A stretch of DNA of 64,000 bases, taken from NCBI GenBank assembly GCA_027485645.1, contig JAIXQR010000001.1:1-64000 (forward strand), written 5' to 3'. This stretch comes from a bacterium. Lineage in GTDB: Bacteria > Armatimonadota > Fimbriimonadia > Fimbriimonadales > Fimbriimonadaceae. Position numbers and translations under genes: made by a program. The notes beneath the pieces were generated by a model, which worked only from the letters and a program-made list of their open reading frames with translations, did no database searches and was not told the DNA's origin. This document shows, piece after piece, positions 9,576-17,042 of this stretch; the stretch's first letter is position 1, and each line of letters begins with the position of its first letter.

Positions 9576-10316
9576 ATGACACAGCAAAGTTGGCGCGATT
9601 TCTTTGATGGCCATGCCGAGCATTACGAGCAAAATCCGTTTGCTGCTTTTGCCGACCAAGAGGTTCAATTTTTGCTCAACCTGTATCCCGTGCCGACTGG
9701 CTCGCGGATTCTGGATGTGGGTTGCGGAACGGGTAGGCACGCTCGCGAGTTTGCTCGGCGCGGATACCGGGTCACGGGTGTTGACCTAAGCCCCGGAATG
9801 CTTCGAGTGGCGCGAGAAAAGGCGGCAGCAGAGAACTTACATATTGAGTTTGTTGAGGCCGACGCGACCAACTTTCTGTTGGACGGCATGTTTGATTACG
9901 CCGTGTGTCTCTGCGAGGGTGGACTGGGCCTGATTCAGCGTGGGGAAGATGCCGCGGCGCATGATTCGGCGATCTTCCAGCGGATCGCTGCGCACCTCAA
10001 ACCGAATGCACCTTTCGTTCTGACGTGTCTCAATGGCTACAACTTGATCCGCCAGATGAAGGACGAGCACATTGCCGAAGGACGCTTCGATCCGGCGACG
10101 ATGGTCGCGTTTTACACCGATGAATGGGAATTGCCGGAAGGCACCCGGCAGGTCACCGTGTATGAGCGACTCTTCATCCCGCCCGAGGTGACGCGTATGG
10201 TTAGCGAAGCGGGCTTCACGGTTGACAACGTCTACGGTGGAACCGCCGGCGCTTGGGCGCAGCGGCCTTTAAGTCTCGACGAGGTCGAGATGATGGTTAT
10301 TGCCCGAAAACTATAG
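9576..10316 (+). CDS. Class I SAM-dependent methyltransferase
   Basis: A 246-residue soluble methyltransferase. Motif I ILDVGCGTGRHA is at about 45-56 and the acidic ribose-binding residue falls in TGVDLSPGM (about 69-77). The C-terminal part has the YERLF...G strand pattern of the UbiE/COQ5-like or Methyltransf_25 group. The substrate is unknown. The last 6 bases overlap the end of dapF on the opposite strand (CTATAG serves both stops). No clear Shine-Dalgarno precedes the ATG. Confidence 0.88.
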   Translation: MTQQSWRDFFDGHAEHYEQNPFAAFADQEVQFLLNLYPVPTGSRILDVGCGTGRHAREFARRGYRVTGVDLSPGMLRVAREKAAAENLHIEFVEADATNFLLDGMFDYAVCLCEGGLGLIQRGEDAAAHDSAIFQRIAAHLKPNAPFVLTCLNGYNLIRQMKDEHIAEGRFDPATMVAFYTDEWELPEGTRQVTVYERLFIPPEVTRMVSEAGFTVDNVYGGTAGAWAQRPLSLDEVEMMVIARKL

Positions 10317-11141
10317 TTTGAGGATTCCGGTGTAAACCTGGCGCGCGGTTCCCGCAATCGTGATCGGGTGGTGCCAGGTTTCCATAGAAACCTCCACCGT
10401 GCCGCCGGGGTTGTCTACGCGGACCGTTCCGCCGAGGCCCTTGCGTCGCAGGTAATCGGCGGCTGCCGCCGAAGATCCGGTTCCGCAACCCTGTGTCTCG
10501 CCTACGCCGCGCTCCCAGATGCGGATCTGGAGGTGCATCGGCGCAACTTCCTTCGACCAGATCACGGATGTGCGAGCGGGGAACTTTGGATCGACTTCGA
10601 TTTTGGGGCTGACAGAAAGAAAAGACTCGTCGTCCGGAATCGCAACGGTCGGGATCACGGTGTGCGTGGATCCGGTGGTGAGTACGCTGCCGTGAAACGA
10701 AAGGGGCATGCCGCCATCCATCCCGCTCCAAACGTGCACCTTGAAAGGCTCGCCGGTTGCGTTGACCGGGATCAGTTTCGGATCGTAAGAGGCCGAGCCG
10801 ATTTCAGTCTCAATTCGTGCGTCTTTGACGGTTGCGGGGACGGTTCGGTCTAAGTGCTGTAGCGTAAACTTATCCTTAACCCAACCTTCCAACACCGCAT
10901 GGTGGGCCGCGCAGCGAAGGCCATTTCCGCAGAAGTCTTCCGTTCCATCGGGATTGAACATCCGCATTTTGAGCTGGCCGTCTCCGATCTTTTGGAGGGT
11001 TAGCAATCCGTCGCCGCCGACTCCAAAATGTCGATCGCAGACCTTCTGGGCAAGCGCCGACAGGTCTCCTTTGAAGTCGTCAGCATGGATCAAAGGGAAA
11101 TCGTTGCCGATGCTTTCGAGCTTCCAAAATTTCAATTCCAT
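10311..11141 (-). CDS. dapF: Diaminopimelate epimerase
   Basis: Converts LL-diaminopimelate to meso-DAP for lysine and peptidoglycan synthesis. The two catalytic cysteines are visible: Cys71 in DFCGNGLRC and Cys219 in ETQGCGTGSS, each in the standard context; GNDF near residue 12 is also conserved. About 276 residues, normal length. The ATG at 11141 (MELKFWKLESIGNDF) is chosen over a start 16 codons upstream because the family begins just before GNDF. A TATAAT for the divergent gene overlaps the region upstream. It supports a DAP-type peptidoglycan. Confidence 0.95.
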   Translation of the reverse strand: MELKFWKLESIGNDFPLIHADDFKGDLSALAQKVCDRHFGVGGDGLLTLQKIGDGQLKMRMFNPDGTEDFCGNGLRCAAHHAVLEGWVKDKFTLQHLDRTVPATVKDARIETEIGSASYDPKLIPVNATGEPFKVHVWSGMDGGMPLSFHGSVLTTGSTHTVIPTVAIPDDESFLSVSPKIEVDPKFPARTSVIWSKEVAPMHLQIRIWERGVGETQGCGTGSSAAAADYLRRKGLGGTVRVDNPGGTVEVSMETWHHPITIAGTARQVYTGILKL

Positions 11142-11217
11142 GCCGCTGGTCAGTTTACGCGTCGGACGGCATCTGGGGCCGTGACCCATAAATTCGAACG
11201 TGAGGCAGGCCGGAACG

Positions 11218-11223
11218 TATAAT
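11218..11223 (+). promoter_or_regulatory. Consensus -10 TATAAT, 4 bases before GTG start
   Basis: A perfect TATAAT ends 4 bases before the GTG at 11228, so RNA polymerase would start within or beside the start codon. No convincing -35 box at 17 bases. Confidence 0.5.
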
Positions 11224-11227
11224 CAAG

Positions 11228-12097
11228 GTGTTGGTTCAGCATCTCGGCTTTCGGTTTGGTTTGAGTCTTGCGGTCGGGACGCTTGCGTGCGTGAGCTTTG
11301 CTCAAGGCTACGGCACCGGCACCGACGTTGATCCAGATGTGGCTTTCCGCAGCCCGAAGATGAACGAGATTGGGGTGGACCAAAAGATGGGCGCTCAGAT
11401 TCCGCTGGACGCCAAGTTCACCGACGATGACGGGAAAGTGAAGACCGTCAAAGAGATCTTCGGCGGCCGTCCGGTGGTCTTGCTCCCCATTTTTTACCGG
11501 TGTGAGAGAACTTGCTACCTCGAACTCACCGGTGTTGTCGCGGCGCTTAACCTGACAAAGAAGCTAGAAGTCGGGCGGGACGTTGAGGTCGTCGCTATCG
11601 GGATCAACCCAACAGAAACCTGGGAGCTGGCGCGCGCGAAGAAAAAATCTATTCTCGGCAGCTACTCCAAGTTCGACAGGACGAAGAAGAGTTGGCACCT
11701 TTTGACGGGTGACATGGTGAACATCCGCAAAGTCACCGACTCCATGGGCTTCCGGTTTGCTTACGACGAGAAGAAGAACGAAGTGAGCCACCCAAGCGGC
11801 ATCATGATGCTCACGCCCGAGGGCAAAATCTCAAGCTATTCGCTGGGCGCGAACTACGAGGTTGAGCGGTTCGAAAAGGCCATCGCCTTGGCTAACGAAG
11901 GGACGATCACAGAAGCCACCAAAGAGATCTTCTTTGGCTGCATTCACATCGATCCGGTGACCGGAAAACGCAGCCTGATGATTGAGAACGTGATGCGCGT
12001 GCTTGCAGCCACGACGGTCATTGCCATCGTGATGCTGATTTTGGCACTTAACGGAAAAACGATTTTCCGGCGCGGAAAATCGGTTGCCGCCGAGTAA
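11228..12097 (+). CDS. SCO1/SenC family copper-binding protein
   Basis: Thioredoxin-fold copper chaperone for the CuA centre of cytochrome oxidase. A signal peptide (to about residue 25, SFAQG) is followed by the SCO domain with the CxxxC copper site C92-ERT-C96 in FYRCERTC and a conserved His in VSHPSG. After the fold comes a C-terminal hydrophobic helix (about 255-275, VLAATTVIAIVMLILAL), so the protein is held in the membrane with its domain outside. It starts at GTG right after TATAAT. It is not beside oxidase genes here. It ends back to back with ssb without a gap. Confidence 0.88.
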   Translation: MLVQHLGFRFGLSLAVGTLACVSFAQGYGTGTDVDPDVAFRSPKMNEIGVDQKMGAQIPLDAKFTDDDGKVKTVKEIFGGRPVVLLPIFYRCERTCYLELTGVVAALNLTKKLEVGRDVEVVAIGINPTETWELARAKKKSILGSYSKFDRTKKSWHLLTGDMVNIRKVTDSMGFRFAYDEKKNEVSHPSGIMMLTPEGKISSYSLGANYEVERFEKAIALANEGTITEATKEIFFGCIHIDPVTGKRSLMIENVMRVLAATTVIAIVMLILALNGKTIFRRGKSVAAE

Positions 12098-12523
12098 TCA
12101 CTCGTCGGCAAACGGATCGTATTCGTCTTCGGCCGGGCGGCTCGATGCGGCTCCGGCTGGGCGTCCCTGAGGAGCTCCACCAGCACCTGGCGCGTCGTCA
12201 CGTGGTCGGTCTAGGCCGTGAACGTTGTCGGCAACGACTTCCCAAATTTCGCGGTTGTTGCCGTCTTTGTCGGTGTACTTTCGCGACTCCATGCGACCGT
12301 CAACGCTCACGAGTCGGCCCTTAGTCAGGTAGTTCGAAACGTAGTCGGCGGTCTGGTTCCAGGCCTTTACGTTGAAGAAATCCGCATCGCGCTCATCGGC
12401 ACCGGTCGGCTTGATTCGCTTGTTCACGGCAATCGAGAAGTTCACGAAGTTCTTGCCGGTTGTCGTGGTTCGAAGTTCCGGGTCTCGGGTGAGACGACCG
12501 ACCAAAACGATGCGGTTAATCAT
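12098..12523 (-). CDS. ssb: Single-stranded DNA-binding protein
   Basis: OB-fold protein that coats single-stranded DNA in replication and repair. The 141-residue product starts MINRIVLVGRLTRDPELR and continues FSIAVN, FFNVKAWNQTADYVSNYLTKG and GRMESRKY, all typical of SSB. A Gly/Pro/Ala-rich linker leads to an acidic tip ending YDPFADE; in most SSBs the last residue is Phe (DDDIPF), so here two to three residues follow the Phe. It lies 24 bases after rpsF on the same strand, but has its own TAAAGT 6 bases before the ATG. The usual rpsR and rplI partners are absent. Confidence 0.96.
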   Translation of the reverse strand: MINRIVLVGRLTRDPELRTTTTGKNFVNFSIAVNKRIKPTGADERDADFFNVKAWNQTADYVSNYLTKGRLVSVDGRMESRKYTDKDGNNREIWEVVADNVHGLDRPRDDAPGAGGAPQGRPAGAASSRPAEDEYDPFADE

Positions 12524-12529
12524 GTTGCT

Positions 12530-12535
12530 ACTTTA
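12530..12535 (-). promoter_or_regulatory. -10-like TAAAGT, 6 bases before ssb
   Basis: TAAAGT in the 24-base rpsF-ssb gap ends 6 bases before the ssb ATG. It would allow a leaderless ssb transcript separate from the rpsF message. Weak or no -35. Confidence 0.45.
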
Positions 12536-12547
12536 TCCGGTTTCGGG

Positions 12548-12835
12548 TTAAACGAGGAAGACGCGGTGTCGAATGACGTCGTCGCTGATTCGCATCAATC
12601 GGTTCAGCTCCGCTGGCACCGCGGCGCCGGCTTCGAAGTTCATAAGGATGTAGTTCCCTTCCTTCAAGCCATCGATTTCGTAGGCGAGCTTTCGCTTGTC
12701 CCACTTTGCGGCGGATTCGACGACTCCACCCTGCTGCTCAACGACGTCCTTGAATCGGTCGGCGATCTTCTGCACTTCGGCGTCGGTGAGGTCTGGTCGA
12801 ACAATGTAAAAAGCTTCGTATTTGCGGTTTGCCAT
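12548..12835 (-). CDS. rpsF: 30S ribosomal protein S6
   Basis: Small-subunit protein that partners S18 on the 16S rRNA platform. The 95-residue product begins MANRKYEAFYIVRPDLTD and contains KWDKRKLAYEIDGLKEGNYI, the standard S6 features; length is normal. It precedes ssb as in most bacteria, but rpsR is not downstream. No Shine-Dalgarno is obvious before its ATG. Confidence 0.97.
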   Translation of the reverse strand: MANRKYEAFYIVRPDLTDAEVQKIADRFKDVVEQQGGVVESAAKWDKRKLAYEIDGLKEGNYILMNFEAGAAVPAELNRLMRISDDVIRHRVFLV

Positions 12836-12941
12836 GCTGTATGTGTTGGTCCCTTTGGGGTTCGTGCGTTTGGCGGTCTACGCCTCAGCACAGAGAGCCT
12901 TGCGGCAATAGAGCAGGGTACCCCGAGCCAGCATCAGGGAG

Positions 12942-13535
12942 CTATCTTCGTTGCAAGTTAAACGCGATTTCGCGTCCATAACCGAACTTCATCGCCATGC
13001 TGATCCAAATCCATGCTTGGGCTTCTAGGTATCGGCTCATCGAAAGCGGACCCGCGTCCTCGGGCTGGAAGCCTAGTTCTTCGGCCAATATTTTCACGGT
13101 TGCCTTGGCCCCGGTGTCATCTCCAGCGATCAGCAAAGTCGCCTTCGTGTCCCCAAAAGTCGGGTTCGCCATGATGTTGACGCCAATGGTGTTGAACGCC
13201 TTTACGACCTTCGCCTGCGGCGCAGCCCTCACCACGAGCTCGGCCCCAGAGCCTTCTTCAACCGGGACAAGGGCCGAGAAGTCGGCCGCAATTGGGTTGG
13301 TGCAATCGATGACGAGCCGCTCACCGAGATTCAGTTCTTCGAGGAAGGCCACGTTCATCGCGCTCCACGGCAGGGAAAGCACAACAACATCGGCGGCCCG
13401 GACCGCTTCAGCATGGAAGAGCTCGTCCGGCGCACCAGGACTGCGACTTCCAAAGACGACCGAGTGTCCCGCTCCCGCCCACCGTGAGCCCAAAGTCTCC
13501 CCAACGATTCCGCGTCCTAAAATGGCAATGTTTAT
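12942..13535 (-). CDS. NADPH-dependent F420 reductase-like (NAD(P)-binding) protein with apparent ATA start
   Basis: Rossmann-fold oxidoreductase of about 198 residues, like the F420H2:NADP oxidoreductase/NADPH-dependent F420 reductase group: G-x-G-x-x-G as GRGIVG, then GSRWAGAGHSVVFGSRSP, VVVLSLPW, DCTNPI, KAFNTIGVNIM and LAEELGFQPEDAGPLS. The first ATG/GTG/TTG codon in frame is the TTG at 13493, but starting there would remove the GRGIVG nucleotide-binding loop. Upstream in frame the codons run TAA AGA GGA GAA GTC ATA AAC ATT; a strong GAGGAG (13541-13546) sits 5 bases before ATA at 13533-13535. I therefore place the start at ATA. A sequencing error or mutated ATG is the alternative. F420 use itself is not demonstrated. 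Confidence 0.75.
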   Translation of the reverse strand: MNIAILGRGIVGETLGSRWAGAGHSVVFGSRSPGAPDELFHAEAVRAADVVVLSLPWSAMNVAFLEELNLGERLVIDCTNPIAADFSALVPVEEGSGAELVVRAAPQAKVVKAFNTIGVNIMANPTFGDTKATLLIAGDDTGAKATVKILAEELGFQPEDAGPLSMSRYLEAQAWIWISMAMKFGYGREIAFNLQRR

Positions 13536-13540
13536 GACTT

Positions 13541-13546
13541 CTCCTC
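13541..13546 (-). promoter_or_regulatory. Strong Shine-Dalgarno pointing to an ATA start
   Basis: GAGGAG followed by 5 bases (AAGTC) and then ATA. It is preceded by an in-frame TAA at 13548-13550, so no upstream start is possible. Confidence 0.7.
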
Positions 13547-13584
13547 TTTACGCCTGATGTAAAAAGCTTGCGCGTTCTGCAAGT

Positions 13585-14469
13585 CTAGTTTTTCACAATG
13601 CTCCACAAGTTTTGGGTTTCGCTTCGGTACGTGGCGCGGAACGGCATCGATTTGGCGTGACCATCAGCGAAAGTGAATGCCTGATGTTCGCCATAACGGG
13701 TCTGCCCACGGGGAGATCTTGGCAACGCATGAATGTTCTCGTTCCACTCACCGTCCAACTGGCCGTTCCAGTCGGCGCAGTTTGGATTTAGCGGGAAGTG
13801 GGAACACGGAGGTGCGGCGCGCTCCTTGCTCCAGTGAAACGGGCTCGCGAGGTCGCTGCGATTGGGCGACCAGGGGTCAAAACAAATATCAAAGAACTCA
13901 GAGGACCAGAAGGGGTCGTTGCCGTTCGAAATCGGCAAAGGGTTCGGAACGTTGACGGCAATCGCGCGCGCCCAATTGCCAATGCGGAGGCCACTGTAGA
14001 TTGTCCCGGCGGAGTCTTCAATTGAGCTTCCAGCCCGGGGCATCCCGGTCATAAAGCCGTTGTTTGCAAATGATCCCCACATGACGCCGAGCTCACGATC
14101 TGGATCTTCCGGGTCGAACCAAACGCTGGCCTTACCAAGGGAAAGCCCAGATGATTCGACTCCGCCACGTCCATTCTTGATGTAGGGATTTAGGGCGTTC
14201 TGATAGTTGGCGACCGCCCACCATGAGATGGTCTCGGGGAATCCGCTTGACGAGTCCATGGTCATTGGAAACATGTCGTCGTTGTCTCCGGCGTACATAA
14301 CCACCCCGAGTCCGATGCTTCTCATGTTGCTGAGGGCAACCATCTTTTTTGAAGCTAGCTTGGCCTGAGAGAAAACAGGAAAGAGAATGCCAGCGAGAAT
14401 CGCGATGATCGCGATAACGACCAGAAGTTCAATCAGGGTGAATGCGCGGCGGACCATTTGTATCAGCAT
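13585..14469 (-). CDS. Pseudopilin-like protein (DUF1559-like), second copy
   Basis: Prepilin-type protein of 294 residues. The leader MLIQMVRRA precedes [18 protein letters not shown] and FPVFSQAKLASKK. The globular part carries large Trp/Pro-rich loops and ends with HQAFTFADGHAKSMPF, the DGHAK hallmark of the H-X9-DG group. The ATG at 14469 is kept because TACATT lies exactly 6 bases before it; an inner ATG at 14457 (MVRRAF) would also give a normal leader. It lies 43 bases after a sugar-ABC permease on the same strand. Function as pilus or secretion subunit is inferred from the N-terminus only. Confidence 0.9.
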   Translation of the reverse strand: MLIQMVRRAFTLIELLVVIAIIAILAGILFPVFSQAKLASKKMVALSNMRSIGLGVVMYAGDNDDMFPMTMDSSSGFPETISWWAVANYQNALNPYIKNGRGGVESSGLSLGKASVWFDPEDPDRELGVMWGSFANNGFMTGMPRAGSSIEDSAGTIYSGLRIGNWARAIAVNVPNPLPISNGNDPFWSSEFFDICFDPWSPNRSDLASPFHWSKERAAPPCSHFPLNPNCADWNGQLDGEWNENIHALPRSPRGQTRYGEHQAFTFADGHAKSMPFRATYRSETQNLWSIVKN

Positions 14470-14475
14470 AACACA

Positions 14476-14481
14476 AATGTA
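14476..14481 (-). promoter_or_regulatory. -10-like TACATT, 6 bases before pseudopilin
   Basis: TACATT ends 6 bases before the ATG at 14469 with no Shine-Dalgarno, fitting the leaderless pattern seen elsewhere in the window. Confidence 0.4.
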
Positions 14482-14512
14482 GCCTGGGTTACAAATATTA
14501 TCTTTTGGTTGA

Positions 14513-16048
14513 CTATCGCTCGTCTGGCAACACGATTCCCCGCATGATCACGTTCTGAGCCAGGAGGAACACGGCAAGCGTTGGCAGGGCGGCTAAGGTC
14601 AGAGCGGCCATCATCACCGACTTCGGCGCGAGGTTCTGCAACTGGTAAATCCAAACCATCAGCGTCCACATTTGCTGATCCTGGGCAATGAGGAACGCAT
14701 AAATGAACGCGCTGTAAGCGCTCATGAACGCGACAAGTGCCAGGTAACCCAGCACCGGCTTACTCAGCGGGAGCGCGATGCGGAGCATCATCATCGTTTC
14801 TTTCGCGCCGTCCAATTGTCCCGCTTCGAACAGTTCTTGCGGAAGCGAATCGAAGAAGCCCTTCAGAAGGAAGATCATGTAGCCGCTGGCGGCGGTTGGC
14901 AGCACCAGCGCGGCAAAGGTGTTCAGTAGTCCAAGATCCTTGAGCAACAGGAACGATGGGATCATCGCGACCTCGGCCGGAAACGCCATGGTCGCCAAAA
15001 GGAAGATCAGAATTTGCCCGGACTGCCGAACCGGGTAGCGCGATAGCGCATAGGCCGCAAGCGGATTGACGATGAGCTGAGTGGCGATTGCGAGCAAGCA
15101 GAAGAACGCGGTATTCCAAACCGTCCGGCCGTTCAGCAAGATGTAGTCGAGCACGTACTCAAAGTTCCGCGTGACAAACCCACGCCGAATGGCCATTTGA
15201 TTCGATTCGACAAAGATCCGATCTGCCGCGCCAATGGGCAGAACTCCGGGAAATTCTCGGCCCCAAAGTGATTCAGTCGCCCCCGCCTCGTACCGGGCCG
15301 GGAGAGCTTTTTGCCGAAACTCCGTCATCAGCGGATGCAACCGAATCACCGGCAGCTTTTCGAAAGCGTCCGCTCCCGCCGTTAGCTCGACGGGCACCGC
15401 GCTGAACTGATTGCGAAACTTGCCGCGCACAAACTCTTGCCACATCCGCTGTTCCCGAACTGGGATTCGGAACGAAGCGGGCAACGTTGCCTTGAATTCG
15501 CGCCACTCTTTGTACTTTCGGGTGTCCGGCGGGAACCAGGATTTCCGCTCAAGCATCTCCGCCGGCGGCGTCACGGTTTGAAAAGCAACATTCTCTTCGA
15601 TGTAGGCCAGGTTCAGCTTCTCGATGTTGTTGCCGTACTTTTCTCTGAGCCAGTTTTGGTACCGAACCTGGAGCTTGCTCGTCACCTGGTTGGGGGCCGT
15701 TTTGAACCCGGCCGTCCACATATCAAGCGGCAACTGACGCAGAAAACGGTCATACGCCGCTACCACCTCGGGGCCGGACTTCTCTCCGATGGCGTTCGAA
15801 GTCATGAGCGCCGCATCGCCCGAGTACCTGTCGTCCAGATACTTCTTTTGTAGCGCACCCGTGTCGACCAAATACGGTGGAATGATCTCGGTGCCGTTCT
15901 GGTCAAAGGAGCCCTTGATGGCGGTCGAGACCATCAACAAGAATGGATAAAGGGTAGTGATCGCGCCGAGAGTGAGGAGCGCATAAACAAGCGCCATCGC
16001 AAGACGCGACTTGAAGCGGTTTCGCCCGACTTTTCCAACCAGGCTCAT
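14513..16048 (-). CDS. Carbohydrate ABC transporter permease (MalG/CUT1 type) with large extracytoplasmic insert
   Basis: Inner-membrane subunit of a sugar importer. The last 210 or so residues form a normal MalG-like core: several membrane helices and the EAA loop EAGQLDGAKETMMMLRIALPLSKP that docks the ATPase. The first helix (about 18-45) is normal too. Between them lie about 240 hydrophilic residues (about 48-290), rich in charged helices with several RxxWxEFxxxxFRN-like stretches, where usual MalG/UgpE proteins have a short loop. Total is 511 residues from the ATG at 16048, against about 280 for the family. No binding protein, second permease or ATPase is nearby, so its partners are encoded elsewhere. 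Confidence 0.85.
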   Translation of the reverse strand: MSLVGKVGRNRFKSRLAMALVYALLTLGAITTLYPFLLMVSTAIKGSFDQNGTEIIPPYLVDTGALQKKYLDDRYSGDAALMTSNAIGEKSGPEVVAAYDRFLRQLPLDMWTAGFKTAPNQVTSKLQVRYQNWLREKYGNNIEKLNLAYIEENVAFQTVTPPAEMLERKSWFPPDTRKYKEWREFKATLPASFRIPVREQRMWQEFVRGKFRNQFSAVPVELTAGADAFEKLPVIRLHPLMTEFRQKALPARYEAGATESLWGREFPGVLPIGAADRIFVESNQMAIRRGFVTRNFEYVLDYILLNGRTVWNTAFFCLLAIATQLIVNPLAAYALSRYPVRQSGQILIFLLATMAFPAEVAMIPSFLLLKDLGLLNTFAALVLPTAASGYMIFLLKGFFDSLPQELFEAGQLDGAKETMMMLRIALPLSKPVLGYLALVAFMSAYSAFIYAFLIAQDQQMWTLMVWIYQLQNLAPKSVMMAALTLAALPTLAVFLLAQNVIMRGIVLPDER

Positions 16049-16106
16049 CGTTTCCGCCCTCGGGTTCGCACCCACCGCATGGGCCGTACTCTACCAAAAA
16101 GGAGCT

Positions 16107-16967
16107 TCAATTGCCCAGCACGTCTTTCGATCGGCGCTTTTGGGCAATCGCCCGAAGTTTCTTAATGGCCTGCACTTCAATCTGCCGGACGCGCTCGCGG
16201 GACAGTTTCAGTTCCTTTGCGACTTCTTCCGGGTCAGGTGCTGCAGTGTCGGGCTCGCCAACTTGGAACCGCATGCGCATCACGCGCTGCTCCCGATCGT
16301 TGAGCTCCGAGAGGATCTGGTGAAGCTCGTCCAGAACTTCCTTGTCGAGCACAACCGTTTCGGGGTCAGACTCCGAATCGTCTCGAATGAGGCCAGCAAG
16401 GGTCATTCCGCCGGAATCTCCGATAGACATATCCAAAGACAAGAGATCCTGGGAAGACTGCATCAAGGTCTGAAGCTTCTTGGGCGTCAAACCCATGACG
16501 ACGGCAATCTGCTCCAAAGTCGGCTCCCGCCCAAGCTCGCGAGCGAGTTCTGATTTCACTCGTTCAATCTTTCGGATCGACTGGCTCACATGAGCCGGTA
16601 GGCGAATGGCCTTGGATTTGTTATCGATCGCGCGACCGATGGCCTGCCGAATCCAGTGCGTCGCATAGGTTGAGAATCGGAATCCCTTATCCGGATCAAA
16701 CCGCTCGGCGGCCTGCATCAGACCGATCGCGCCTTCCTGAATCAGGTCTTCCAGCGGAATCGCCCGATTGCGGTACCCCTTCGCAATATTGATCACCAAC
16801 CGCATGTTGGACTCGATCAGGCGAGATTTAGCCTGTGCGTCGCCCTGCTGAACCGCACGCGTGAGGGCAACCTCCTCTTCCTGGGTCAGGAGGGGAGCTT
16901 GGGTAAGACGGTTGAGATAACTCGGTATGCCGTCTTCTGGCTCGGGCCGGTTCGGATTCACGCTCAT
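16107..16967 (-). CDS. RNA polymerase sigma factor, RpoD/SigA family
   Basis: Sigma-70 group 1/2 factor of 286 residues that directs RNA polymerase to promoters. Region 1.2 (DGIPSYLNRLTQAPLLT), region 2 (NMRLVINIAKGYRN, DLIQEGAIGLMQAAERFDP, FSTYATHWIRQAI), region 3 and region 4.2 with helix-turn-helix SRERVRQIEVQAIKKL are all present. Region 1.1 and the non-conserved insert of E. coli RpoD are missing, so it may be the primary factor of a short type or a close secondary one. TATTGT sits 7 bases before the ATG. It stands alone between the permease and a secreted protein gene; no dnaG neighbour. Confidence 0.93.
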   Translation of the reverse strand: MSVNPNRPEPEDGIPSYLNRLTQAPLLTQEEEVALTRAVQQGDAQAKSRLIESNMRLVINIAKGYRNRAIPLEDLIQEGAIGLMQAAERFDPDKGFRFSTYATHWIRQAIGRAIDNKSKAIRLPAHVSQSIRKIERVKSELARELGREPTLEQIAVVMGLTPKKLQTLMQSSQDLLSLDMSIGDSGGMTLAGLIRDDSESDPETVVLDKEVLDELHQILSELNDREQRVMRMRFQVGEPDTAAPDPEEVAKELKLSRERVRQIEVQAIKKLRAIAQKRRSKDVLGN

Positions 16968-16974
16968 GCGTTGG

Positions 16975-16980
16975 ACAATA
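16975..16980 (-). promoter_or_regulatory. -10-like TATTGT, 7 bases before sigma factor gene
   Basis: TATTGT ends 7 bases before the ATG at 16967, no Shine-Dalgarno. Same spacing class as other sites in the window. Confidence 0.4.
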
Positions 16981-17042
16981 GATAGAACGGCAACAAACTG
17001 ATTTGGATACGAGGCGAACGTGCGAGGAGCGAGCGCTTCCGC

